Notes: generated by a model not told the origin, from the letters alone. A stretch of DNA of 64,000 bases from Prorocentrum cordatum (GCA_963575745.1 CAUYUJ010018468.1:16001-80000); one strand, 5' to 3'. Counted from the stretch's first letter, positions 41,544 through 53,171 are shown. A program made the numbers and translations.

Positions 41544-42695
41544 TCATCTGGCAATTCTACGCCACGGCACCCCTGCCGCGACCTCAATCTGATCTAAACG
41601 AAACAGTACGGATCGGAAAAGAGACGGCACAGGCCACAAAGAAAGAGACGATTGATAGTGGTGAGACAAGGTGGAACTCACGACAGGAATGGAGGCAGGG
41701 AGAGAGGAGAAGGAGGGAGAACCGACCGAAGCCCCGCCAACCACCGACCAGCCCTTCGGGTCCAGGAACTCGCTCCAAGTGACAAGCTGCTGGTTCCGGG
41801 ACAGCACTTGGCGGGAGGCGGCCTGGGATCTGCACATGAGATCTTGGGTGACGCGTCTGCTCTCTACTTCTGAGCTCTCGTCGATTAAAACAATTCGACC
41901 GTTGATCATCAGGTCGAATAGAGCAGCGCTCCCCTTCGTAATCTCATCCTTGGCGAGACAGCCGACTGGCATGCGCCCACGTGGAATCCATCTCACATGG
42001 CCTCTCGCTCGCTCTAGAAACTCACGGATGATGGCCAAATCCAACGCAGTACGTCGGTCCCGGGCGCTGGCGTTTCCCTCCTTCTGCATCATGTCGTAGA
42101 TAGACTGGGCGTCGACGACGTGTACTTGGCGCTCCCGGGATCCCAAAGAACAGTCCCTCCTGAGGACGGCGGTAAATGGACTGGAAGCCCGGGCGCAATC
42201 TGGAAGGTCGACATCTCGAAACACGACATCACGATACAGCACCTGAAGGTACTCTACTTCAGCCACTGCTGCCGACAGCGCCTGTGTCTCACCAGCCAGG
42301 GTCGACGGCGCTTCGCGCCTGAGCTTGCAGCTGCGCCAGCCGAGAATCGATGCCCGGACAGCCTGGTTCTCGATCACAGACTTGTCTGCTGCCAGCACCA
42401 TCCAGGCTCCCTGGGTGGAGTCCACGGCAGTCCTCGGTCGTCGTCCAGACCGCCCGTAGATCCTACCCCATCCCGCGTCAGAAAAGGACACGAAGGACAT
42501 CTCCTCTGGGTCTAGGCGCCAAGTAGTCAGGCCACGTGACGCCGCAGCACGAAGGTGTCTCACGAACTTGTTGGCGTTCATGACATCTCTGGTAGTCAGG
42601 GCTCGGAGCTCACTGGCCAGGACACTAGCAGCTCCAGCGGCCTCTGGACGCGACTCTCCCCCGACCCAGCTAAAATCATAAACCAAGGGCCGCAA
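41544..42695 (-). pseudogene. Copia RNase H domain
   Basis: The frame opens in the RT-RNase H connection (YDFSWVGGESRPEAAGAAS). RNase H landmarks follow: FSDAGWG (first Asp), GETQALSAAVAEVEYLQ (Glu), VVDAQSIYDMM (Asp), IIREFLE, then VRWIPRGRMPVGCLAKD. In active copies I would expect an Asp in the last block (M.ADCLTK); here it reads PVGCLAK, so a catalytic residue is probably lost. A Ser/Leu-rich tail ends at the stop 41544. Upstream it must be joined to the RT frame by a frameshift near 42700. Confidence 0.8.
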
Positions 42696-43404
42696 AGCTC
42701 GAAACGCAGATTCTTCCAGGGCGGGACCCTTCTAGGCGAGACGTCCTCGGGCCATGGAAAGCGGTTTGATTTCCTCCAGGATGCAATTTCTCCTGATCGG
42801 TAATCGTCTTCTGGGCGGCCATCGCGATCCGTCGGCCCGAGGCCTCTACCAGCCCGGAGTGACAGTCACGAAATTTCCCGAGCCGAAATCGACTGTTCTG
42901 CACTTTTCGGAGCCACGCCCTGGACGTAGGACTGTCGCTGGCGATCATAAAGTCATCAACCTCTAGCAGCATCACGTTGGAAATCCCACCTTCATCATAG
43001 CGCACCCACCAGCAAGGCTCGAGCAAACTTCGGGTGAAGCCGCGTTGTTCTAAATACTTGATGACAGTGCGCCTCCAAGCCATGGGAGCGCCATCCAGGC
43101 CGTATACAATCACTAAAAGGCGCATGAGCGACCCCGGTTCCAAACTGATGCCCTCGCACGGTTCCACGTAGACTTCACCCTGGGCGCGACGCATCCTGTC
43201 TGATCGACAGCACGCGTTCCCCACGTCTGCAACGTCTCCGAGAAAGCCTTCGTTCATAACCACTTGGATGAACATCATTATGGACGATGTCTGCGGGGTG
43301 AGAACGCACACTTCCAGGGCGCCTGAGTCGGGGTCACGTGGCCGTGAGCACACCATCTGGACTTTGCCACCGGCTGCGCGAACGTTCCCTCCGTCGGCTT
43401 CCAC
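42676..43404 (-). pseudogene. Copia reverse transcriptase domain
   Basis: RT motifs in order: RPRDPDSGALEVCVLTPQT, motif A region GDVADVGNACCRSD (about 43200-43240; catalytic Asp present, usual AFC changed to ACC), VYVEPCEG, motif B VYGLDGAPMAWRRTV, LLEPCWWVRY, and motif C LLEVDDFMI (about 42943-42971; copia-type xVDD). The segment just before residue 1 of this frame (KSRWCAHGH) is readable in another frame, showing a frameshift near 43330. Synthesises cDNA from element RNA in intact relatives. Confidence 0.85.
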
Positions 43405-44089
43405 CTGCGAACCATTCGGCTGGACGCGACTCTGTCGGTCCGCAATCTACGAATCTCCGTGGCAGGGCCTGGCGGAACGACCCCCACAGCTCCCGCGGCC
43501 TTCATGCCCCCCCGCTCACTGTTGTCAGCGATCTCGAACTTCGCTCTCAGCGGGCGCGAGCCGCTTCAGAATTATCCCCCCGCCTCTGCTCGCGGCGGAC
43601 ACGCGATCCTCGTCGCGACTCTTCTCGACCGACTACTCCGGGAACACATCCTGGGCAGGGGGGGCCTGGACACCATGGCCACAAAGCAGAAACGCCCAGA
43701 AATCCCCACCCCTCTCTCTTCCTCCACAATCCCAGGGCGGGGAGGGGACCGACTCCTCCCACCGCGGCCCTCGATGGCCTCTACCCTCTCAGATACGGAG
43801 CGCTGGGCCTCCGCCCCGGCGGCAACGCTGCGACTCCTCGGCTCAGCGCCCGTCTCGGATGCCGACTCGCCTAGAGGGCTGACAGGGGAAGGGGGGGACT
43901 CCCGAAAGAGAAAGGGAGAGGGCACGAACTCCCCAGAGGACGGATCCTCGGGCCCCTCGATCCCCATCCTCTTCGCGTCGGGAGGGCTGCTGGCGGCTCT
44001 CGCCACTCGGCCCCGCGCAGGGGCACGTCCGAGGGCCGCTGCAGCCTCTGGGCCCTCGGGCGCCCCTCTCCGACGTCAGGGGCCCCTGC
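43405..44089 (-). pseudogene. Copia linker between integrase and RT
   Basis: Minus-strand Ser/Pro/Glu/Arg-rich frames (for example DPSSGEFVPSPFLFRESPP, SVSERVEAIEGRGG) lead into the RT. Such low-complexity linkers join integrase and RT in copia polyproteins. The segment abuts the TIR insertion at 44090. Confidence 0.5.
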
Positions 44090-44860
44090 GGCCGAGACTT
44101 CCCCAGCAATGCAGGGCAATGGCGAGCAGAAAACATTTCGGTATAGGTTTTAGATAGGTTCAAAAGCAGGTTCGGGAGATAGGTTCGCAAGCATAGTAGG
44201 TTCCAGGAAAAAGGTGCAACGCGCGGGGAAAACGTGTCATCGGGCATATAGCCTCCCGTTACTGGGTTTGCCAAAGCGCGTCGGCGCAAATGCCGCGGGC
44301 AGCTAAGTTGGCGAAGCGAATCCGCCAAAGTAGCCCTGGCAGGTGCACCCGGGGACGCTCCCTGGCCGCAGTAACCCCGCCAAGAAGGTTTGCAATTGAA
44401 AGGGCGCCAGGGCTGCATTTCAGGCAGGGGCCGCGACACTTTTCGCGCGATGCGCCCTCGGGCACTAAACATAGAAAATTATCGAGAGCGGCTGCGGAGA
44501 AGACCTCCGCAAACGCGACCCGCCAGAAAAGCAGCCACGACAATGGGTGACCCAAAAATCAATCGGGGCAGCCCCAGCAAACTGCCACGGCGCACAACGC
44601 AATGTAAGGAATCCTGGACAAGCCGGGCCGCCACCAACAATCACCACCCCAGCAAAACCCCCATGCCGTGTCCCGGCGGGGTTCGGACACGCTATGGCTC
44701 CTCCTCATTATCACGGCCGCCCCACCAGAGGTCATTCTGCCCTCCCCAAAGCCACTCGTCATCAATCACATCATGCTTCCCATCATCGCCCCCCTTGCCT
44801 CACCATCCTCTCCCTCGTCAGCCGCAGCATCCATGTTCTCATCCTCCTGCCCCCGATCCT

Positions 44861-45215
44861 CCCCGTCCCCCCCTCCTCCTCCTCCTCCTCCTCCTCCTCC
44901 TCCTCCTCCTCTTCCTCCTCCTCCTCCTCCTACTCCTCCTCCTCCTCGTATTCCCCCTCTTGTTCCTACCTTTGCTCCCTCATCCTCCCTTCGCCCGCCC
45001 CTCATCCTCCACCCGATCCTCCGGATCCTCTTGGTCCTCCCCCTCCTCCCCCTCTCTCCTGTTCCTCCTTCCTCCTGGCCCTCCGTTTCCTCGACCTGGC
45101 TCTCCTCCTCCTCCTCCTCCTCGTCTTCTTCCTCCTCCACATCCCCCTCCCGGCTCACCTCGTCCACCTCCTCCTCCTCCAACATTCCTCTTCCTCCTCT
45201 TCCTCCCCCACATTC
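44861..45215. repeat. TCC microsatellite
   Basis: Pyrimidine-rich (TCC)n with interruptions, densest at 44870-44945 and 45100-45215. Frames across it are Ser/Pro/Leu-rich and not genes. Confidence 0.9.
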
Positions 45216-45264
45216 TCCTCCACCTCCTACCTTCAATCCCTGACCCTCCATGCTTCCGAAAACA

Positions 45265-45560
45265 ATGTGAAGTAGGTTTGAAATAGGTTTGAAGTAGGTT
45301 TGAAATAGGTTTGAAGTAGGTTTGAAGTAGGTTTGAACTAGGTTTGAAATAGGTTTGAAGTAGGTTTGAAGTAGGTTTGAAACCTACTTTGAGGCCCCCC
45401 AAACCTACTTTGAGGCCCCTAAAACCTACTTTGAGGCCTCCGAAACCTACATTGCGCTACCGAACACCTACTTTTGGAGCCCGGAAACTTTCTTTGGAAC
45501 CTACTTTGCAAAAACAAATTCTGCAAACCTACTTTCCGACCTACTTTGGGGGCGCGGTTC
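45265..45560. repeat. Inverted array of AAGTAGGTTTG
   Basis: Eleven-base unit AAGTAGGTTTG (or AATAGGTTTG) tandem at 45265-45380, then at once its reverse complement AAACCTACTTTG interspersed at 45380-45560. Related units lie at both ends of the host TIR element (44136-44200; 46925-46975). The array can form a large hairpin. Confidence 0.9.
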
Positions 45561-46920
45561 CTTGAAACATCAGCGCACGCTTGCCCGAGCCTTTCCCAGA
45601 AGTCGCCCCCGGGGGTGGCGCGCCAGAAAAGGAATCTGCGAAGTACCCCCAGAAGGTGAACAAACCCAAAACACTTGCAGGTTGCCCCCGACAGGCGGGA
45701 GCCCCCCAAAGGGGGCGGTCTCCCCCCCCCCCCCGAGGGTCGAGGATCGAGCGCGCGATTTCGCTGTCGGGCGACAAGCGAACGTACCGCGACAGGAAAG
45801 GGCCTTTTGGCGGCCCCCCCCGCTGGCGGGCACGGGGCCGCCGCCTGGCGCCCTAGGTTCTTCAGAAACCAAACCTGATGCGGCCGCCCCCCGCCCCCCG
45901 GGGCCCCTCCGGGCCCGGCCCGACGGAGGCGCCACTCCCCTTCCGTTTCTCTTTCCTCCCCCCACCTCTCTCCACCTCCTCTTCTCTTTCACGCGTCCTC
46001 ATTATTCCAGCCTCCTTCCACCTCCTCCCCCCGGAAACGCCACCTCCCCCCTACCCGCCTTCTGGAGCCCCCCCCCCCTCCCGTTTCTCACCTTATTGAC
46101 CTTCCTGGTCCTCCCTCTCGTCCCCCCCCCTCTCCCTTGCTCGGGCCCGCGGCCCTCGCCCCGCCCTCCATGCCCCACTTCCCGCCGTGGTCAGACCAAG
46201 GGGGAAACGCAATGCCCCCAGATCTCAGGACGGAGGTGGTTTAGAGCGCTTCCTGTTCCAACAACCCCCAGTCTTCCCTTCGGGGATGGATGCACCCCTC
46301 CCCCCCCTCCTTCCGGGGTCTGCAATGGGGGGGGCGGCGGGTCGCTGGAGCGCCCGAGACGGTCAAAGATAGAGCCGGCATGACCTCGCAGAATGCAACG
46401 CGGTCTCACAGATGGTTCAAGATAGCCCAAGATGGATCAACATTGTTTCCCGCATGCTCCAAGAAACCCAAATACCGCTCCGAGACCGCCCCAAGTGGCC
46501 GCGGAGCCACCCAATAACACCCCCGAGAAGCCGAAATCTTTCCAAATCGTACGAGACACGAACGAATTTGGCCTTTTGGCCCATGCGCTTCCGAAGACTT
46601 TGGAAGCCTGAAGATAAGCCCCGAAGGAGTCCAGAAGAACCCAAGACAGCGCACTTCACGAATTACTCGGCTGGTTTGCTAGCAGAAGCCGCGCCTTGCC
46701 GGCGGCATTCCAGCATTTCCCCGAGAAGCTTGTTTGGAAAATATCATTACTGACCCGATCCCGACAAGTTACTTTTGATATTGTGTTCCCAACAACCTTC
46801 CCTGGAAAGCTACTTTTGCACATGAATGTCGCATTCCTTTCCCCTGAAAGCTTCTCGCGGCAATCGGTTTCGCCATCCTTTCCCTTCGAGTTACCTGCGC
46901 CGACCACTGTTGCCAGGCGC
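45561..46920. other. Interior of TIR element, no gene supported
   Basis: GC-rich unique sequence with C- and G-runs (45731, 46290). Both strands have open frames of 60-270 codons that shadow each other; none is protein-like. Confidence 0.35.
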
Positions 46921-47026
46921 GCTGCAGACCTACTTCGCCGACCTACTTCAGGAGCTACTCTAAACCTACTTCATTTGTTTTGCGCCTCAAACAAGCCCTG
47001 CATTCAAAGGGAAGTCTCGGCCCTGC

Positions 47027-48600
47027 GGCAGACGGCGGAGTAGGCAGAGGGGGAGAGGAGGGAACTTCGTCGACCATGGGAGTCTCGGGCTCCCCGATCT
47101 CTCCTGGAGGTGAGGGCGGAGAGGTACGAGAGGAAATCGGTCCCCGCTCGGCACTGGGCTCTCCCTCCTCGGAGATGAGGGGCAGCCGAATCCGCTCGGA
47201 GCCTGCCTGGGCGGCTGCCGATCCGGCCTCGGGCGCGGGCGGACGGGTGGCACCGCGCAGTGGGAGAAGAGCGGGACCAGAGGAAGAAGAAGACCGGGGG
47301 GGGAACGAAGTCGGAAAGGGGGTTCGGCGAGTCAGGATCGGTCAGAGAGGGAGACCAGTCGAGGCCTGGAGCCCGGGAGCCAGGATCGAGGTCGGGATGC
47401 CCTGGCTCGCCCCGCGCCTCGTCGGGCGGGGGGCCCTCTCGTTGGACATCGACGGCCGTGACTATCCTGGCCCTGGCGGCCTGGGGCAAGTCCTGCCACC
47501 GCGGGCCCTGCGCAAGCTCGAGACCATACCTCCTCGGGACCGGCAAGATGCAACTGTTCCGCAGCGCACTTCCGCAGACGCGTACGCACGGCAACCCACG
47601 CCGTCGACCCCTCACACAGCACCACGACACCCGGCCCCGTCCACCCGTCTCGCCGGCGGCCGAGAGCGTCAGCTCGAGAAGAGGTCCTAGAGAAGTGGCG
47701 CCAAACAAACACCCACTGTCCTGGAGTGAAACGCCCGGCGCCGGGGACCTTAGCCCGAAAAGCCCTGGATACCTTGTCCCGGCACGAAACCCCCATGGCC
47801 AGGCGACGGGCAGTAGCCCGCACCACCTTGGGCTCGGGCAAATTCGGCGCCGGCAGCATCCTGTCCTGAAGAGGGCCTGAGGGCATCCTGCCACCCTGGG
47901 AGACCTTTGTGGTGCCGAGGGGATGTCGTGGGGAAGGCAGGGATTCTCTCCGAACGCATGCTGGAGTGGAGAGAAGCCCCCCCGATGCCAGAAACGGCTC
48001 TTGTGGGCGACGAGCTCATATATGAGATCGTCTAGCTCGGGAAGAGTGGCAGGGAGCCCTGAGCCAGCCTCGAGCTCCGATTTCACAATCTTTCACCCAT
48101 CCCCCATGACGCTCGACCCAGCCGTTCTGCCACGGCGAATCTGCGTCGCAAGCGTGGTGGCAGACGCCCCACTGTTCCAACCCTCTGGCAACCTGGCTCC
48201 GAACTCCGAACCTCCATCTGAAATCAAGAGATGAGGAGCACCGAGAGGACGCAACCAGACCTTGACAAACTCCGACCACACCGAGGAAGCCTGAGCGTTG
48301 GGAAGCCTAGACACGATCTGGAGATTGGAACCGTGTTCCACCAGGTTGAGAAAGGGGTGAGTAGCTCCCTGGAACTCGAGGTAACATGAATCCACGCCCA
48401 CGATGCGACTAAATCTGACAGTCCTGGGAAGCGCCACTCGCTGGTGAGACCCTGACTTGGCGCGCGCCGCGCGCTCCGAGCAGCTCGAGCACTGAAACTT
48501 GCCCCGGTCCCAGAGCACGCGCTGCTTCGCCCCGCCAGCTCTCAGCACGCGGACACTTCATTATGTCAGGATGGCCCATGTTGGCATGAAGCTTGAACAC
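47027..48600 (-). pseudogene. Copia integrase, frameshifted
   Basis: Order on the minus strand: HHCC zinc finger (LHANMGHPD at ~48590, then CSSC at ~48490 in another frame); first catalytic Asp in GVDSCYLEF (~48373-48408); second in LLISDGGSEFG (~48200-48232); catalytic Glu in SPWQNGWVERHG (~48104-48138), about 35 residues on, the D,D-35-E pattern. Then GGFSPLQHAFGENP and the C-terminal region RFTPGQWVFVWRH and WTGPGVVVLCEG with AAEQLHLAGPEE. At least three frameshifts: ~48500, ~48170 and ~47900. It ends in a Pro/Ser linker that meets the TIR element at 47022. Inserts cDNA into DNA in intact relatives. Confidence 0.8.
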
Positions 48601-48671
48601 CAGGCGCTTCTCCTCCTTGCAGGGCTCGGGGTCTTACTCCTGGGTCCGGCTGCGTGGGTTGGGTCGCGTTT

Positions 48672-49609
48672 CTAAATCATCCCCACTGTCGTCGGACACG
48701 TCCTCCCCTTGGGTCTCCCGGAGCCCGGCCTCCTTGGCCCCCTCGGGAAAGGCCTCGGCAAGCTCGGCCCACGAGGGCCGGCGCGCCGTGAGGCGCCACT
48801 CCACCGCTCTGCCACGGCTCGAGCCACCAACCTCGAAAACGGGGCCGGATACTTCGCGGCCCTCGAAGCCACAGAACCACCCTCCAGGATCGCGCGCTGG
48901 TGGCCTCCAGCGCCCAGATGACCGCCCAACAGTGGCAGCAGCCGAAGGTGGTTCGACAGGATGCCCGCGGGTCTCTCACTTAGCTCTGATCCTCGCACCG
49001 AGAGCCCAAATTGACACATGCCCACTCTGATTATCCCAACCTGGCGAGGACGAGACGTGCTCCACGACCTTAGCTCCCAAAGAGGAGGCGTATAACGGGC
49101 GGTCGACGGCGAAGTACCGACCTTGGCCTACTTCATGTTGGACTACTTCCATGCACAGGATCACATCGCGCAAACCGGTCGCCACGAGATCCCCCCCAAT
49201 CCCGAGGGTTCATCCGATCCTTGCTCAAGCGATTGATCGCAGAGAAAGCCTTACACTCTGGGGAGAGCCATGCTACTTCGGGCTCATCTTCTTCCAAGTG
49301 CCTCCAGAGCTCCTGCACGCGGGGCCTCCTAGACGCACCCCATCCCAGCTTGAGACCCCAGCTGGGCCCCCTTCCCAGAGGTGCCCCTTGTCGCCCGACT
49401 TCGGGAGCGATCCCTGATGGAGAGAAGATCTCCGTGAAGGCCACCCTGGGTCGCCCCGCGACCGCCAGGGTCTGCTCGCCCTCGCAGCGGCGGTCACAGC
49501 CCCCCAGGCGCGCAGCCGCGCTTCGCTCGAGAGCTTTTCGGGCGGTCGCTCCACAGGGGACCTCGCGATCGTCGCGGCACCAATCTCCATCGAAAAACTC
49601 GGGCCCCAT
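48672..49609 (-). pseudogene. DNA cytosine methyltransferase-like domain in copia pol
   Basis: Between protease and integrase on the minus strand. VAFTEIFSPSGIAPEVGRQG resembles the AdoMet-binding motif I of C5-cytosine methyltransferases, and AWLSPECKAFSAINRL (about 49245-49270) resembles motif IV, where the usual PC has become EC. Then VVQHEVGQGRYFAVDRP (motif VI-like, usually with E-N or E-H), and MCQFGLSVRGSEL, GGHLGAGGHQRAILEGG and SRAAKYPAPF, which I remember as the end of the same module in many dinoflagellate retroelement polyproteins. Frameshifts near 49170 and 49000. Enzymatic activity is unlikely with the PC motif altered; the role in the element is unknown. Confidence 0.55.
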
Positions 49610-49633
49610 CGAGGCCTGCCCAAGAAAACATGA

Positions 49634-51300
49634 TCACGGTGAGGAGATGGACTGGCAAGGAAAAGGCACAGTGGAGCGCTGAGCACGACCTCCCTCCGAG
49701 CTCGGAGTACCACCGTGGTGGTCACAGCATTGCACACAACACGAAGTGAGGGACAGGCTCGAGCCTCCGTCGAGGTCTAGAGCCCGTCTGGCAGAACCTC
49801 CCAGGAGGCGGATGGGGGGCAAGTCCACGAAAGCTGGCACAGACGGCATCGCAGTGGTGGCGATCGCCGCCGGACGGCTGCCCTGGAGGCTGGGCCCGGT
49901 CTCCGGCTGCGAGGCACCCCCGCCAGAAGAGGACGCTCCTCCGCTCCCGGACGGCGCCTGGCGCGTCCAGGGGTCGCCCACCGCTGCGTTGTACATCGCT
50001 GCCACCGCCGACCAAACATCGTCGCCAGCTGTCCGATGGGGCCCTCGGCGCTGCTCAGCGTGGTCGCCATGGTGGGCACCGTCGTCGCTGGTCGACCGCT
50101 TCGCCAAACTCCTCGAAGCTCTCGAAGGTGCGATTGATCTGCACCACCGACAGGTAGATCTGCTGGAGCCCCTCCTCGATCTGGCTCGGCGCGAACTCAT
50201 GGGAGTTGATCACCTCGCGCATGCGATCGAGCGCGGTCTGCTGAGCGCAATCCTTGGAGCAGGGCCGCCAGACTGTTGACCGTCGCCAAGGCGGCCCCCC
50301 CCGCTCGGAAAGACGGGTCGTTCTGAAGAATCTCGACTGCCTTCCGCGCTGAGCACGCTGCTGCACGGGCTGCCTCCGCGGTCCCCGGCCTGGCCCCGAC
50401 GAGGCACCCAGACCAGTCTCTCGCCGCATCGACTGCGCCGACCCCCGCCCCCGCGCTGGCTGCCGCGGCACCTGACAGCCTCGGGGAGATGATGGCATCC
50501 AGGGGCCAGCTTGGGCGGCGGCTTCTTCGGGACTGCTCCGATCATGGACGGTGCCCATCTTGCTGGTAGAGGGGGGCCCCCCGGCCCTGCTCCTACTGAA
50601 CTCGACGGCGGACCCGCCCGGGCTGGGAGCTCCGACGGCCAGCGGCGGCTGAGATCCTGACGCCGCGCCGCCGGATGAGCCAGCTGCCATCGACATCGCT
50701 CCTCCGGGACTCGCCGGAGGGGCCGTGTCCATGAGAACTGGCGGAGGGCTCACCGCGCTCATGTCGGGGCCACCCGGTGCTTGGCTGCCTGGCGGAAGCA
50801 CCGTCTCGACGCCGTCGATCGTCTCAGCCGCGGAGTCTTGTCCGGGCGCCCCGGCTCGGCGACGAAGAAACTCCTCCGTGGCCTTCTTGGCTCCAGGATT
50901 GTTCTTCTTGGCGGCACTGGCCCCGAACGCCACGAGGAGAACGCGCGTCGCCACCGCCGGTCTGCGGCCTGTCATCCTTGACACGAAGCTCTGAGGGTGG
51001 ATATGGACATCGTGAGAGCGGGGACCGCCTGGAACGCCTGAAGCTCGAGCTCGAGCCCAAATGTCCCACCGATGACACCAGTCTAAACGGTTCCCTGGCA
51101 GGGAGGCGGCCGCCTGCATCTCTTCCACCTGGATGATGCGCCTTAGCTCTCTCGGTTGATCCTGGGCCCGACACCTGTTCACAGCGCGCTACTTGAGCCC
51201 GCGACTGGAAACAAAGGCTATTCAGGGACCCCATTGTAGTCGTCGACACGCGTCGCCTCCGGGAGCTCGAGGGCTTCCTGGTTTGAGCGCCTCTTACGAG
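49634..51300 (-). pseudogene. Copia polyprotein linker region
   Basis: Minus-strand frame 50055-51182 is protein-like at its start (RPAVATRVLLVAFGASAAKK, GAKKATEEFLRRR), then Pro/Gly/Ser-rich, then helical (ALDRMREVINSHEFAPSQIEE, QQIYLSVVQINRTFESFEEF). It connects the protease to the methyltransferase-like domain. No enzyme motif is visible. A 36-base direct duplication lies at its upstream border (51307-51342, 51366-51401). Confidence 0.5.
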
Positions 51301-52160
51301 TCCTCTTGGTGATTGATCTCCTGGAGTACCTGAAATAGAGCCTCTTTGGAATCCTTCCTCTTGGTCATTGATCTCCTGGAGCACCTGAAATAAAGCCTCT
51401 GGGCCCCTGTGAGCATGAAAACTTGAATGATGAGCTGATGGACGTACGACGAGATCGCCCCAGTGTCTGACATTATAGGAGGCCGCGTGCCCCCGATGCA
51501 AAACGAGTCTGGCCTGAGAAAAGGATAGCGCCCCAGCGCCTTGGGAGGCACCTCGCATCCTGGGCTGAGCGGCCAGACGACGTCTGCCACCCAGCGCCCG
51601 GACCCCAAACTGGTCAGAGGAATCGACTCGCCGAGGGCGTGGGCCTGCAGACCGTTCCGCGGCAAATCAATCACGCAGGCCAAGAAATCAAGAATATTCA
51701 CACTGATAATGTGTGGAACGTCATCCTGCAGCACGGCAGCCTCGACGATCCCCAGCACCCCGCCAAGGCACAGGGAATGCAAAATGACTCTGGTCACCCT
51801 GGCGGGGCCGCCCACTCCATGGGCCGACGTGCCGGGCTGCACAGGGGCAGGAATCTCCACGTAGCGTAAGCCTATCTCGGCCAGGACTGTGGACTCTCGA
51901 TTGAGTGGCTCTCGACCAACGAGATCACTCCCTGCTCCTGGGTCTACGAGGCCCTGAGTGGCCCGGGAGGAGAGAAAGACGGCGTCGCTGGACACCTCCT
52001 CCTGAACGTCTCGCCAGGTCGCCAAGTTCCACGACGCGCCGTCGAACGTGTAGGCAGAGAACCTCTGCCGATCGTTCTTCTCGACAGCTCCTCGTGACCC
52101 GACATTCGGGCAATCGCGTCCCCAGTGGCCCGTCTGGTGGCAGATCCTGCACTTGGTCAC
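51294..52160 (-). pseudogene. Copia CCHC zinc knuckle and aspartic protease
   Basis: Begins with CRICHQTGHWGRDC, a C-X2-C-X4-H-X4-C retroviral zinc knuckle (about 52107-52150), binding element RNA in intact relatives. About 65 residues later QGLVDPGAGSDLVG (about 51915-51955) occupies the protease active-site position; the usual D-T/S-G is D-P-G, so activity is doubtful. Then VPHIISVNILDFL and IDLPRNGLQAHAL, where the flap and second hydrophobic block of retropepsins fall. The 36-base duplication at the end adds a repeat of FQVLQEIN. Confidence 0.75.
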
Positions 52161-53122
52161 CTTCGCCAGCTGCTCGGGGGACCCCTGTCGGCGCGCCCGC
52201 GGCCGCCCCCTGCTCTGCCGCCAGGTGGTCGCGACGGCCGAGGTCCCGAGGCAGAGCCATCCTTCGCCCAGCCGCCGAAGTGCCCCTGGTCGATCTTGGC
52301 GTCGCGCTTCAGGTCCTCGTTCTGCTTCCAGGTCCTGGCATTGGGCCTCGACTCGATCATCGCCAGCGCCTCGTCGGCTTAATCCTCGCAGAGATCCAGG
52401 TCGTCGATCTCCGCCAGGAGGGCAGCTGCATCGTCCTGGTCGAAGTCCTCCAGGTCGTCCTCGTCGTCGCAGTCGGGTTGGTCATCCTCTGGACCGTCGG
52501 GCCCACCAACTCCCAACTGACCAAGACCAGAAGGAGAGAGGACAAAGGACTGAGAAGCACCTGCTGCAGCACTGTCGCACACTGGACGCGGACTGGTCCT
52601 CAGAAGATGACGTCGCCAGGGCCGCAACTCTCGATCCCGAGCGTCCGGGGAGAAGACGCCCACCTTCCCCCGCATCTATCTGTCGCAGGGCCTACGCTAC
52701 ATTCTGGCAGTGGAGTCGCCCCTGAGTGAGAGTCCGAAGGTTCTGAACTCCCTGAACCGTGAGACCCGCAACCTCTTCTAGCAGTAGGCCCTTCAGTTCG
52801 GGCGCCATCCAAAGGTCATGTCCTTCTGCTTCGAGCAGCCGAGGCTCACGACGGCTCACGCACTGGGTGAGACTCTCTCTGTTCTCGCGAGTCGCCTCGA
52901 AGAAGGCCCTCCGTCCTGCTCGTCTGAGATCGTCGCCGCCCTCTCGCTCACCCACCATCATGTCCATCCTGGGGAGGATGGTGACCAACCACTTCTCACT
53001 CGTCAGGCCATGTCCGCTGAGATCCTCGCACTTCGCCCGGGAAGTCCACTCGAACTGTTTCATCAGCTTCCCTGACCGACACCAGGTGGGAACGTCCGTG
53101 TCGGTGTTCCGTCTCCTGACGG
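52161..53122 (-). pseudogene. Copia gag, C-terminal part
   Basis: From the insertion border: SKAVRRRNTDTDVPTW, LMKQFEWTSRAKCEDLSGHG, ILPRMDMMVGEREGG, ESLTQCVSRREPRLLEAEG, MAPELKGLLLEEVAGL, QNLRTLTQGR, then frameshifts (near 52690 and 52380) into an acidic stretch (DDEDDLEDFDQDDAAALLAE) and MIESRPNARTWKQNEDLKRD leading to the zinc knuckle. Wording matches dinoflagellate copia gag as I recall it. Structural RNA-binding protein of the virus-like particle in intact elements. Confidence 0.7.
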
Positions 53123-53127
53123 CCTTC
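53123..53127. repeat. Target-site duplication CCTTC, left
   Basis: CCTTC, repeated at 55839-55843. Flanks the TIR element in gag. Confidence 0.75.
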
Positions 53128-53171
53128 GAAAGTGCGCCAGTGGATCTCCCTGAATACACTAAACGGGGGCC

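Larger units (their letters stand above)
44090..47022. mobile_element. TIR element inserted in copia linker, CTGC duplication
   Basis: Left end 44090 GGCCGAGACTTCCC..; right end, read inward on the other strand from 47022, GGCCGAGACTTCCC.. (14 identical bases), then a second match AATGCAGGGC and A-rich text leading into ATAGGTT/GTAGGTT words. CTGC flanks both sides (44086-44089; 47023-47026). Inside are the AAGTAGGTTTG array, a TCC microsatellite and GC-rich unique sequence with no transposase. It separates integrase from RT coding. Non-autonomous; superfamily unknown. Confidence 0.6.
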
